Shown here: positions 1 through 6,284 of the stretch, in pieces
Position numbering within the stretch: position 1 is the stretch's first letter
Layout: every line of letters starts with the position of its first letter
NCBI GenBank assembly: GCA_009703165.1
Contig: WLGP01000049.1
Span: 1-6,710, forward strand
Direction of reading: 5' to 3'
Length of the DNA stretch: 6,710 bases
DNA from: Actinomycetota bacterium
GTDB lineage: Bacteria; Actinomycetota; Actinomycetes; Nanopelagicales; Nanopelagicaceae
Position numbers and translations under genes: made by a program
Notes under the pieces: generated by a model
What the model saw: only the letters and a program-made list of their open reading frames with translations
The model's database searches: none
Told to the model about the DNA's origin: nothing

Positions 1-171
1 CAAGGCTCTAGCTAGCTTTCCATCGAAGTAATCGGTGGCTCCCCCGATGGCCAAGACAACAATCGCCCAACCATCTGCCTCTGGTCCTAGGGCGAGGTAG
101 AGAAATAGAGGTATTCCGAGTGCGCGAAGACCGGTAAGTGCGTTGGGCCAGGTGAGAATCGGTGAAGACAT
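1..171 (-). CDS. CDP-alcohol phosphatidyltransferase family protein (5' part only)
   Basis: This is the N-terminal 57 codons of a membrane enzyme that joins a CDP-activated lipid to an alcohol, as in phosphatidylglycerophosphate synthase (PgsA); the rest lies beyond the window edge. The protein begins MSSPILTWPNALTGLRALGI, a typical PgsA-like N-terminus with the conserved N-x-L-T-x-x-R pattern. Two hydrophobic stretches follow, at about residues 17-29 and 35-45. The signature D-x2-D-G-x2-A-R is present as D47, D50, G51, A54 and R55 (DYFDGKLAR); the rest of the motif (G-x3-D-x3-D) would lie outside. The ATG at 171 sits 5 bp after the cmk-der stop, and an AAGGAG-type ribosome site lies inside the end of that gene, so the two are probably co-transcribed. 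The family call is firm. The exact substrate (glycerol phosphate, inositol or other) cannot be told from this fragment. Confidence 0.88.
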   Translation of the reverse strand, partial: MSSPILTWPNALTGLRALGIPLFLYLALGPEADGWAIVVLAIGGATDYFDGKLARAL

Positions 172-176
172 AGCTT

Positions 177-2150
177 TTAGCCGTTCTCCTTATCGCGCTC
201 TTTGACGCGAATGGCAACCATCACAGGAGTGCCGGGGAATCCGAACTCTTCGCGGAGTCGACGCTCGATAAACCTGCGATAGGAAGGTTCGATCCAACCG
301 CTTGAGAAGATCACAAACTTAGGAGGAGCAATTCCGGCTTGGGTTGCATAGTAAATCTTTGGTTGCTTTCCGCCGCGCACAGGTGGCGGCGTTGCACCAA
401 TAAGTGCTCCCAAGAATGAGTTGAGCTTTGCAGTCGGAACTCTTCGCTCCCAAGAATCAAGTGCTGTTCGAATAGCTGGCGCTAAGCGATCTCGGTGCCA
501 ACCAGTTTTTGCTGCAACATTTACACGTTGTGCCCACTCAACCTGATCTAGGTGGCGATCGATCTCCTTATCTAGTTGGTCGCGACGATCTTCATCAACG
601 AGATCCCACTTATTCATGACGAGAACCAAAGCTTTACCGGCCTCTTCAACCATGGTGATAACGCGAAGGTCTTGTTCAGAGATTGGCAGCGATGCATCAA
701 GAACAACAACTGCGCATTCGCAACGCTCGAGTGCAGCCTGCGTGCGAAGCGTTGCATAGTAATCAGTTCCGCTTGCTTGGTTGGCTCGCTTCTTCAGCCC
801 TGCTGTATCTACAAAACGCCAAATTGATCCACCGAAATCAATCAAAGAGTCAACTGGATCACGGGTAGTACCAGCAACATCATCGACAATTGAAAGTGAT
901 TCGCCAGCTAGCGCGTTGAGCAGACTTGATTTACCAACATTTGGACGTCCGATCAATGCAATACGACGATAGCCATCTTGGGCTTGTGCTCCACCAACTT
1001 CTGGAAGTTCGTTCACAATAAGATCGAGAAGATCTCCGCTGCCACGACCATGGAGAGCTGAGACAAAGTGTGGCTCGCCTAATCCGATATTCCAGAGAGC
1101 ATGGGCATCTGATTCATCAGAGTCACCATCGACCTTATTAGCAACTAATAGCGTTGGTTTCTTAGCCTTGCGAAGTTCCTGAACAAGGATGTCATCTTCA
1201 TCTAAGGCCCCAACCTGAGCATCTACAACGAAGCAGAGAACATCTGCTTCTTGCATTGCAAGTTCAGCGCCAGCAGAGACTTGTACCGAAATACCATCGG
1301 GCTTTGATTCCCATCCACCGGTATCCATGATGATGAAGCGGCGATCATTCCATTCGCATTCGTACTGCACGCGATCACGTGTGACGCCAGGAGTATCTTC
1401 AACAATTGCTTCACGTCGACCTAAGAAACGATTAATCAGAGTTGATTTTCCAACGTTAGGGCGGCCCAAGATTGCAACAATTGGTAGTCCCAAGAGATTG
1501 CGCTCTTTGAGCAACTCCCAGATGCGTTCAACTGTCTCTTCAAGATTCAATAGCGTCGAATCGATAATGACAGCATCACTGGCTGTGGCAAGTGGAGATA
1601 CGGCGCGAGTGGAGTCTGTGTGATCGCGTTCGGAAAGTGATTGACCAACAACTGCAACACCACCTGAGAGATCGGATAGCTCGGCATCTCTACGCGCAGC
1701 ACGTGCATCTAAATCTGCAGTGAGATAGACCTTCATCGGTGCATCAGGTGCAACAACAGTTCCGATATCTCGACCTTCAACAACAATTCCGCGATCGGCC
1801 TTATCAATAATCTTTCGTTGCAGAACCAAAAGCTCTTGACGGATGGCGGGCATTGCACTGAGTGCGCTGACTGCATCTGTAACGCGTGCGGTGCGAATCT
1901 CTTCCGTTACATCTGTATCGCCGCAGAAAACTTTTGGATCTTGTGGGTTGGCAACAAATCTGATCGGAGAAGTTTTTAATCCCTGAATAATCTTTGCTGG
2001 GTCATCACTTTCAAGTGAGAGCGCAAGCCATGTGACGGCGCGATAGAGCGCGCCTGTATCGAGGTAATTCCATCCAGCCCGTCGTGCAATCTCGCGCGAT
2101 GTACTTGATTTACCGGCTCCGCTTGGACCATCGATTGCAATGACGATCAT
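177..2150 (-). CDS. cmk-der: Bifunctional cytidylate kinase / GTPase Der fusion
   Basis: This is one 657-residue protein with two normally separate enzymes. Residues 1 to about 218 are cytidylate kinase, which phosphorylates CMP and dCMP with ATP. They show Walker A GPSGAGKS (8-15), [10 protein letters not shown] (31-40), EGRDIG (125-130) and [13 protein letters not shown] (175-187). Residues from about 222 to the end are Der (EngA), a GTPase for 50S ribosome assembly. G domain 1 has GRPNVGKS (229-236), DTPGVTRDR (252-260), DTGG (276-279) and NKVD (338-341). G domain 2 has GRPNVGKS (401-408), GTTRD (427-431), DTAG (448-451) and NKWD (513-516). A C-terminal KH-like domain spans roughly 555-650. 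All nucleotide-binding motifs are intact, so both halves should be active. The junction ([19 protein letters not shown]) has almost no linker. The ATG start is set by the [12 protein letters not shown]-terminus typical of Cmk, with an AAAAGAG purine run 8 nt upstream. Such fusions are known in some Actinobacteria. Gene use favours GAA and A/T-ending codons, unlike the genes just upstream. Confidence 0.96.
   Translation of the reverse strand: MIVIAIDGPSGAGKSSTSREIARRAGWNYLDTGALYRAVTWLALSLESDDPAKIIQGLKTSPIRFVANPQDPKVFCGDTDVTEEIRTARVTDAVSALSAMPAIRQELLVLQRKIIDKADRGIVVEGRDIGTVVAPDAPMKVYLTADLDARAARRDAELSDLSGGVAVVGQSLSERDHTDSTRAVSPLATASDAVIIDSTLLNLEETVERIWELLKERNLLGLPIVAILGRPNVGKSTLINRFLGRREAIVEDTPGVTRDRVQYECEWNDRRFIIMDTGGWESKPDGISVQVSAGAELAMQEADVLCFVVDAQVGALDEDDILVQELRKAKKPTLLVANKVDGDSDESDAHALWNIGLGEPHFVSALHGRGSGDLLDLIVNELPEVGGAQAQDGYRRIALIGRPNVGKSSLLNALAGESLSIVDDVAGTTRDPVDSLIDFGGSIWRFVDTAGLKKRANQASGTDYYATLRTQAALERCECAVVVLDASLPISEQDLRVITMVEEAGKALVLVMNKWDLVDEDRRDQLDKEIDRHLDQVEWAQRVNVAAKTGWHRDRLAPAIRTALDSWERRVPTAKLNSFLGALIGATPPPVRGGKQPKIYYATQAGIAPPKFVIFSSGWIEPSYRRFIERRLREEFGFPGTPVMVAIRVKERDKENG
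186..190 (-). promoter_or_regulatory. Ribosome binding site for the phosphatidyltransferase gene
   Basis: The minus strand reads TAAGGAGAACGG inside the last codons of cmk-der, and the AGGAG core is at 186-190. The spacing to the ATG at 171 is 14 nt, longer than ideal, but no closer start codon or purine run competes with it. Its position inside the upstream gene fits translation coupled to cmk-der. Confidence 0.5.
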
Positions 2151-2229
2151 CTGCGTAGCTCTTTTCGTTTATTTCTCGCGGATCTTGCTTAGCGCCTATC
2201 GCGCTCGAGCCCAGATGTACTCGCCTATT

Positions 2230-3294
2230 CTATCGAGAAGGATGAACCTTCCATCCCTCTTTCTCGAGGTGAGCGGCGACAATGACGCTATCTTCTGGTG
2301 AGAATGCAAGGGTGATCAGACCTGTCTCTTGACCTGGTGTGTGTTCGATCGCAAGATCTTCAATATTTACCTGCGCTTTGGCGCACGATTCGATAATCGC
2401 TGCCAGCTGTCCTGGTTTGTCATCGATGACGATCGCCAGATAGGTGTAGTTGCGGGCCTTGCCGCCATGCTTTCCTGGGATCGCAGCTCTCCCCCGACGA
2501 CCATTCTCGACGAGAGATTGCATAGAGACTGGGTGGTCGAGTGATTGGATCGCCTGTGAAAGATCACTTTGTAGATTTATTAATAATGGACGGAGCGCTT
2601 GGCTATTTCCAGCGATGATCTGCGACCAGAGCTGCGGATCTGAATCGGCGATACGCGTAGTGTCCCTGAGTCCGGCGCCTGAGAGCTCCATATCAAGTGG
2701 ATCGGCTCCTTGAAGTTGGGCGGCAAGCAAGGATGCAACAATCTGGGGAAGATGGCTGACCAGGGCTACCGCCCGATCGTGCTCGGCCACCGTACGGCGA
2801 ATCGGATTGGCTCCACAGAGGGAGACCACCTCCTCGACCATTGCGACAAGTTCTGGTTCGACGCCTTCAAGGCAGAGAATCCACGGACGACCCTGGAAGA
2901 GATCTCCACGGGCCGATTCAGGGCCGCTAATTTCACGCCCTGCCATCGGATGTGTAGGGGCAAATCGAGGGGCAGGTAGCTCCGAGGTTGATACATCAAG
3001 TACAGGTTTAGACTTTATGCTCCCAGTATCCATAACCCTCAATGCTGGGTTTCGCTTCAATTCAGTCGCAATGACATCAGAGAGCGCATCTGGCGGGGTC
3101 GCTACGATGCAGAGCTCTTCCACGGAATCAAAGAGATTGTCGCCACCCATTAAATCGCGCGCTAGAGCCTCAGATCGCGGATCGCTATCGCTGAGCCAGA
3201 CATTTACGCCGGCAGCGCGAAGAGCCAGCGCGATCGAAGTTCCGATCAGCCCCGCCCCCACAATTCGCACATGTGTGAGTGATTTTTGCTCCAT
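2230..3294 (-). CDS. tyrA: Prephenate dehydrogenase with C-terminal ACT domain
   Basis: The enzyme oxidatively decarboxylates prephenate to 4-hydroxyphenylpyruvate with NAD(P)+, the committed step to tyrosine in the cytoplasm. Its 354 residues start with a Rossmann dinucleotide site VGAGLIGTS (12-20). The prephenate dehydrogenase signature THPMAG has His115, by family analogy the catalytic histidine, and HDRAVALVSHLPQ holds conserved His172 and His181. An all-helical dimerisation region runs to about residue 265. A C-terminal ACT domain begins at about 283, with DDKPGQLAAI (291-300), and is the likely site of feedback control by tyrosine or another amino acid. Its ATG shares one base with the stop codon of aroH (TAATG), which indicates translational coupling and makes the start secure. 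The 79-bp gap to cmk holds only a weak 5-bp hairpin (2191-2205) and no clear promoter. Arogenate dehydrogenase activity cannot be excluded from sequence alone. Confidence 0.95.
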   Translation of the reverse strand: MEQKSLTHVRIVGAGLIGTSIALALRAAGVNVWLSDSDPRSEALARDLMGGDNLFDSVEELCIVATPPDALSDVIATELKRNPALRVMDTGSIKSKPVLDVSTSELPAPRFAPTHPMAGREISGPESARGDLFQGRPWILCLEGVEPELVAMVEEVVSLCGANPIRRTVAEHDRAVALVSHLPQIVASLLAAQLQGADPLDMELSGAGLRDTTRIADSDPQLWSQIIAGNSQALRPLLINLQSDLSQAIQSLDHPVSMQSLVENGRRGRAAIPGKHGGKARNYTYLAIVIDDKPGQLAAIIESCAKAQVNIEDLAIEHTPGQETGLITLAFSPEDSVIVAAHLEKEGWKVHPSR

Positions 3295-3659
3295 TATTGA
3301 GCGATATCTCGACGAAGAGCCTTAGCCCCATGAAGGTAGATATGAGAGATTTCCGCTGCGCTTTTGGCGGTATTGCAGTGAATCATCACGCGTAAAACAC
3401 GCTCAAGTGCCCCCGGAACATCGATCTCTACCGCACAGAGCAGGGGTACCGCTTCAAAGCCGACTTCACGAGCAAAGGCGGCCGGAAAAGCGGCGTTGAG
3501 ATCAGGGGTAACGGTGAGAAAGACTGAGATGAGATCTGCCGGGGTGAGATCGTTGGCGCGGAGCATCTCAAGCAGGAGCTCCTTCGTCGCAGACTCCATC
3601 GCTGCGGAAGAGTTAGCCTCTAGTTGGGTGGCTCCCCTGATTGCTCGAACCTGTGACAT
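3294..3659 (-). CDS. aroH: Monofunctional chorismate mutase, AroH class
   Basis: It rearranges chorismate to prephenate, the substrate of the TyrA encoded directly downstream. At 121 residues it has the size of the Bacillus subtilis AroH trimeric alpha/beta enzyme, not the helical AroQ type. Residues matching the known B. subtilis active site are visible: RGAT with R8, R64 in AREVGF, C75 and E78 in CAVEIDVPG, R90 in RVLRVMIH, and Y108 in HIYL. The TPDLNAAFPA segment (51-60) is also characteristic. Its stop overlaps the tyrA start by one base. No Shine-Dalgarno sequence precedes the ATG. Instead a TATTCT element lies 7 nt upstream, as expected for a leaderless actinobacterial mRNA. The pair aroH-tyrA beside cmk resembles the arrangement I recall in Streptomyces. 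Confidence 0.95.
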   Translation of the reverse strand: MSQVRAIRGATQLEANSSAAMESATKELLLEMLRANDLTPADLISVFLTVTPDLNAAFPAAFAREVGFEAVPLLCAVEIDVPGALERVLRVMIHCNTAKSAAEISHIYLHGAKALRRDIAQ

Positions 3660-3666
3660 AAGGCTA

Positions 3667-3697
3667 AGAATAGACCGAAAAAGGTGAAAGTTGTCGC
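3667..3697 (-). promoter_or_regulatory. Probable promoter of aroH-tyrA, leaderless start
   Basis: The minus strand has a -10-like TATTCT at 3667-3672 (pattern TANNNT) and a weak -35-like GCGACA at 3692-3697, with a 19-bp spacer. Seven bases separate the -10 from the aroH ATG, so transcription would start at or next to the A of the ATG. This agrees with the missing ribosome binding site. It is inference from motif spacing only. Confidence 0.45.
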
Positions 3698-3797
3698 TCT
3701 TTATTTAACATTTTGTCGATATATTGTTTTGCCGTCTGATGGTCTTTCTCGCTGCCATCTCTGGAGGTACGCACTTCTACCTGGGCTTCTCTCCATC

Positions 3798-3817
3798 CGA
3801 TAAATATCGATAAATAT
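3798..3817. repeat. Perfect tandem repeat, 2 x 10 bp
   Basis: CGATAAATAT occurs twice back to back at 3798-3807 and 3808-3817. The period of 10 bp is close to one helical turn, so a protein binding both units would sit on the same DNA face. It lies about 140-160 bp upstream of the aroH start, within the TCGATA-rich spacer. Confidence 0.7.
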
Positions 3818-3911
3818 ACCTTTAAGTCGCGATTTACGCTCAATATCTCGCAAGAATGTCGATATATCTGCATTCTATCGAGGATCAAGATAAGTATCGA
3901 TAAAGAGGTTA

Positions 3912-3960
3912 AACGCTTTAACAGTACAGAATCGATATATTATTTAATATCTAAAGCGTT
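3912..3960. repeat. Nested inverted repeat across the end of rluB
   Basis: AACGCTTTA at 3912-3920 is the exact reverse complement of TAAAGCGTT at 3952-3960, with 31 bp between. Inside lies a second palindrome, ATATTA-TT-TAATAT (3937-3950). The outer right arm is within the last rluB codons and the inner one covers the stop codon. On the rluB transcript this could fold into a long A+U-rich hairpin at the 3' end. It could act as a terminator or RNA-stabilising structure, but there is no clean run of U after it. Confidence 0.5.
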
Positions 3961-4656
3961 ACGTAGATTAGCCAATTCACCGTCATTGAGATCGCGCCAT
4001 CGTCCGGGCGGGGTATCGCCCAAGGAGATCGGCCCAAAGTTGGTGCGGATCAATCGAAGGACCCTGACATCGACTGCCTCCATGAGGCGACGGATGATGT
4101 GGTAGCGACCCTCGTGGATGCTGACCTCAATCCATTGTGGCGATAGGTGCTTAAAGGCCAAAACGCGTCCCATTCCATCTTCGAGTTCAATGCCCTTCAA
4201 AAGGATCTTATCTACCCCTGTCGGCAGAACGCCTTCAAATTCGATGATGTAGCTCTTGACCAGGCCAAATGATGGGTGGGTGGCTCGAAAGGTCAAATCT
4301 CCATCATTTGTGAGGAGAATTAACCCTTCAGAATCCTTATCTAGACGGCCAACGTGGAAGAGACGCTCCTTACGGAGATCAATAAAATCAGCCAGTGATG
4401 GGCGACCTTCTGGGTCAAACATCGTAGACAGAACGCCCTTTGGTTTATGAAGTACTAAATAAGACTTAGACGTTGCAATTGTTATTGTCTCACCATCAAC
4501 CATGACTTTAACCATTGATGGATCAAACTTGGCTCCGAGCTCTCGGATGACGTGGCCATCGACGGTAACTCGCCCATCCATGATGAGCTCATCGGCTCCC
4601 CTACGTGAGGTGACACCGGCATCGGCAATAATCTTATTGAGGCGCAAAAGGCTCAT
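3940..4656 (-). CDS. rluB: 23S rRNA pseudouridine synthase, RluB/RsuA family
   Basis: It converts a uridine in ribosomal RNA to pseudouridine; the conserved place beside scpB argues for the large-subunit enzyme RluB. The 238-residue protein has an N-terminal S4 RNA-binding domain (about 4-60, RLNKIIADAGVTSRR). The catalytic domain follows, with the LHKPKG motif (69-74) and GRLDKDSEGL (103-112), in which D106 is the expected catalytic aspartate. The late motif reads EGRYHIIRRL (182-191), closer to the EGKYHQ form of RsuA than to the EGRNRQVRR form I know from RluB, so exact target assignment is less sure. The start is ambiguous. The ATG at 4656 fits the S4 domain boundary, but an in-frame ATG at 4671 and a GTG at 4695 would add 5 or 13 residues, and none has a strong ribosome site. 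The stop codon lies inside an inverted repeat. Confidence 0.9.
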   Translation of the reverse strand: MSLLRLNKIIADAGVTSRRGADELIMDGRVTVDGHVIRELGAKFDPSMVKVMVDGETITIATSKSYLVLHKPKGVLSTMFDPEGRPSLADFIDLRKERLFHVGRLDKDSEGLILLTNDGDLTFRATHPSFGLVKSYIIEFEGVLPTGVDKILLKGIELEDGMGRVLAFKHLSPQWIEVSIHEGRYHIIRRLMEAVDVRVLRLIRTNFGPISLGDTPPGRWRDLNDGELANLRNALDIK

Positions 4657-4730
4657 AGTCAGGCTATCCATTCTCGACAGTCTTCGGGGGTGCACTAGCT
4701 GCGATCGCTAGCGTATGTGCTTACTGTAGG

Positions 4731-4764
4731 CCAGAGGGAGCCCTCCTGGCAAAAGCCAGAGGGC
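4731..4764 (-). terminator. Hairpin region between scpB and rluB (possible terminator or attenuator)
   Basis: A strong stem is formed by GCCCTCCTGGC (4740-4750) and GCCAGAGGGC (4755-4764), with an AAAA loop and one bulged C; on the scpB transcript the loop is UUUU. It starts 24 bp after the scpB stop. A further copy of CCAGAGGG at 4731-4738 can pair with the same central CCCTCCTGG, giving an alternative, mutually exclusive hairpin with a short loop. No U-run follows on the transcribed strand, so it is not a classic intrinsic terminator, although U-less hairpin terminators have been proposed for Actinobacteria. Confidence 0.5.
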
Positions 4765-4788
4765 TAGGGCAGATCAGAACAGGTTTAG

Positions 4789-5340
4789 CTAGTCTGTAAG
4801 GCTCTCGAGGATCTCATCAAGTCCATCGAGATCTGGTAGATGTGGAGCTAGAGGTGAGAGATCATCGAGTGATTTAAGGCCAAGGCGCTCTAAGAAGTAG
4901 CTGGTGGTCTTGTAAAGGATCGCACCGGTCTCGTTTTCAACCCCGTACTCCTCGACCAAGCCTCGTGTAATGAGAGTCTTCATAACGGCCTCGACGTTGA
5001 CGCCACGGATGGCTGAGACTCGGGCTCGCGATACTGGTTGGCGATAGGCGATGACGGCTAACGTCTCGAGGGCAGCCTGGGTGAGGCGATTCTGCTGGCC
5101 ATCGAGGACGAACTTCTCCACCGCTGAGGCGCAATCAGGGTGGCTATAGAAGCGCCATCCCCCATTGATCGCCTTGAGGGTAAAACCACGATCCTCATAA
5201 CTTGCCTGAAGACGGGCGAGTGATTCGGTGACTACATCGACTGTTACCTCGAGGACCGTTGCCAAGGTGAGCTCGGTGACCGGCTCATCGACGACCATCA
5301 AGATCGCTTCGATCGATCTATCAACTTCTACATTAGACAT
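4789..5340 (-). CDS. scpB: Segregation and condensation protein B
   Basis: ScpB dimers bind the kleisin ScpA and complete the SMC condensin that organises and separates the chromosome. The 183 residues contain the two winged-helix domains of the family. The second has the best-conserved stretch, LTQAALETLAVIAYRQPVSR (87-106), followed by IRGVNVEAVMKTLITRGLV (111-129). The tail with KTTSYFLERLGLKSLDDL (144-161) and PLAPHLPD is also typical. I chose the ATG at 5340, not an upstream in-frame ATG at 5361, because a GGAGG site lies 6 nt before it and the family N-terminus matches. It overlaps the end of scpA by 8 bp, so the two proteins are probably made in coupled amounts from one mRNA. A hairpin follows before rluB. 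Confidence 0.95.
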   Translation of the reverse strand: MSNVEVDRSIEAILMVVDEPVTELTLATVLEVTVDVVTESLARLQASYEDRGFTLKAINGGWRFYSHPDCASAVEKFVLDGQQNRLTQAALETLAVIAYRQPVSRARVSAIRGVNVEAVMKTLITRGLVEEYGVENETGAILYKTTSYFLERLGLKSLDDLSPLAPHLPDLDGLDEILESLTD

Positions 5341-6196
5341 TTTCACCCTCCACTGTCTCATCGATACTTACCACGGGGATATCAAATTCATCGGTAATCT
5401 CTACTTCGCCCTCTTCGGCGCCGGTCCAGCTGATCTGGAGCTCGCCCAAGGCGATCACCTGGTTAAATCGAAGGTTGCCTTGGCGATAGAGATCGAGCAG
5501 GGCCAGGAACCGAGCGACCACTACAAGGGTCGACTCGGCATCGTGGCAGAGGCTGCGAAAGCTCATATTCTTAGAGCGCCTCAGGGCATCGACAACCAGC
5601 TTGGATTGCTCGCTCACGCTCACCAGAGGCATATGGAGGTGCTCGATAGCGACCACGGGCGCAACTTTAGGGGTGAGAACTCGCTCGGCGATAGCGGCGA
5701 AGCGATCTGGACCCACCCCGATAAGGACCTCAGGGAGCAGGGCTGATAGGGCCGGATCGAGAGCGACCACGCGTGGGAATGACTTATCGGCAGCCTCAAT
5801 CATCGTCTGGAAGGAGGCGGCAATCTCTTTGAAGGCTCGATATTGCAAGAGGCGGGCGAAGAGGATATCTCGGGCCTCAAGTAAGGCGAGATCTTCCTCA
5901 TCTTCAACCTCTCCACTTGGAAGCAGGCGTGCTGCTTTCAGGTCAAGAAGCGTGGCGGCAACAACGAGGAATTCGGTCGCTTGATCGAGCTTCCAGCCCT
6001 CACCAGAGAGCTCAAGGGCGCGGATATAGGCGATGAACTCATCGGTGACAAGGCTGAGCGAGACCTCGGTGATATCGAGTTTATGGCGCGAGATCAGCTG
6101 TAAAAGTAGGTCAAATGGGCCATCAAAGTTAGAGAGGTGGACGCTAAAACCGCTCTCTGGGGCGATATTTTCAGCTGTATCGATCGAAATATCCAC
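5333..6196 (-). CDS. scpA: Segregation and condensation protein A (kleisin)
   Basis: ScpA is the kleisin that bridges the SMC ATPase heads and recruits ScpB in the bacterial condensin. The 287-residue protein shows the N-terminal kleisin motif FDGPFDLLLQLI (24-35). The helix EFLVVAATLLDLKAARLLP (75-93) follows, then an acidic linker (EVEDEEDLALLEARD, 96-110). The C-terminal winged helix holds VVVARFLALLDLYRQGNLRF (225-244) and is followed by an acidic tail. Translation starts at a GTG (6194-6196) with an AAGG site 7 nt upstream; no in-frame ATG near it competes. Its stop lies inside scpB. It is the first gene of the minus-strand series, and its upstream region is shared with the divergent parA-like gene 88 bp away. 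Confidence 0.95.
   Translation of the reverse strand: MDISIDTAENIAPESGFSVHLSNFDGPFDLLLQLISRHKLDITEVSLSLVTDEFIAYIRALELSGEGWKLDQATEFLVVAATLLDLKAARLLPSGEVEDEEDLALLEARDILFARLLQYRAFKEIAASFQTMIEAADKSFPRVVALDPALSALLPEVLIGVGPDRFAAIAERVLTPKVAPVVAIEHLHMPLVSVSEQSKLVVDALRRSKNMSFRSLCHDAESTLVVVARFLALLDLYRQGNLRFNQVIALGELQISWTGAEEGEVEITDEFDIPVVSIDETVEGENV
5347..5351 (-). promoter_or_regulatory. Ribosome binding site deciding the scpB start
   Basis: GGAGG on the minus strand (5347-5351), followed by GTGAAA and then ATG, gives 6-nt spacing to the ATG at 5340. It lies within the last codons of scpA and settles the choice against the in-frame ATG at 5361. Confidence 0.8.
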
Positions 6197-6227
6197 GAGG
6201 GCACCTTACTTCCTTTTTACCTGCCAC

Positions 6228-6257
6228 TTGCCGTTACACGCTGCACACGCGTAGAGT
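6228..6257 (+). promoter_or_regulatory. Candidate promoter of the parA-like gene
   Basis: TTGCCG (6228-6233) and TAGAGT (6252-6257) are separated by 18 bp and resemble sigma-70-type -35 and -10 boxes. Transcription would begin near 6264, a few bases before the ribosome site at 6271. It sits in the 88-bp divergent spacer, so regulation could be shared with scpA, for which I see no clear promoter boxes. Confidence 0.4.
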
Positions 6258-6270
6258 CGCCGTCGATAGA

Positions 6271-6276
6271 AAGAGG
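6271..6276 (+). promoter_or_regulatory. Ribosome binding site deciding the TTG start of the parA-like gene
   Basis: AAGAGG at 6271-6276 is followed by 8 nt and then TTG at 6285. The open frame begins at 6270, just after a TAG, and contains no ATG or GTG before the TTG, so this site supports the unusual start codon. Confidence 0.65.
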
Positions 6277-6284
6277 TTTCTCGC

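Larger units (their letters stand above)
3660..3939. other. A+T-rich spacer with repeated TCGATA motifs
   Basis: This 280-bp stretch between aroH and rluB is visibly richer in A and T than its flanks. The nonamer TCGATATAT occurs at 3716-3724, 3859-3867 and 3932-3940 (the last running one base into the rluB stop codon). Close variants are TCGATAAAT at 3807-3815, CCGATAAAT at 3797-3805 and TCGATAAAG at 3897-3905, and a related TATCGA is at 3876-3881. Several copies contain or approach the palindrome TATCGATA. The spacer also holds the aroH promoter candidate and one arm of an inverted repeat. An open frame of 74 codons (3664-3888, minus, TTG start) is present, but I do not support it as a gene. 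Possible roles are operator sites, binding of a nucleoid protein, or simply A+T-rich drift; the sequence does not decide. Confidence 0.5.

Noticed and set aside
8..217. 69-codon open frame on the minus strand over the start of the window
   Set aside because: It is out of frame with the phosphatidyltransferase start at 171, which shows a real family motif, and it runs across the cmk-der end. Its protein is Arg/Ser-rich with no recognisable pattern.
2191..2205. AGCGC/GCGCT hairpin between tyrA and cmk as a terminator
   Set aside because: It has only 5 bp of stem and no U-run, and closely packed co-directional genes on both sides make read-through more likely.
2807..3325. 172-codon open frame on the plus strand opposite tyrA
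   Set aside because: It lies wholly opposite a gene with clear prephenate dehydrogenase motifs. The Ser/Arg/Pro-rich product is typical of an antisense shadow.
3660..3940. dif or parS site near the condensin and ParA genes
   Set aside because: I searched the spacers by eye for the parS-like GTTTCACGTGAAAC and for dif-like two-arm sites around a 6-bp centre and found neither.
4701..4708. 8-bp palindrome GCGATCGC
   Set aside because: It resembles the cyanobacterial HIP1 octamer, but a single copy with flanks that do not extend the symmetry is most simply chance.
5338..5361. Longer scpB starting at the ATG at 5361
   Set aside because: The GGAGG site lies between this ATG and the one at 5340, and the extra residues MRQWRVK are not part of the usual ScpB N-terminus.
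5228..5746. 172-codon open frame on the plus strand opposite scpA/scpB
   Set aside because: It overlaps two well-supported genes and shows no domain of its own.
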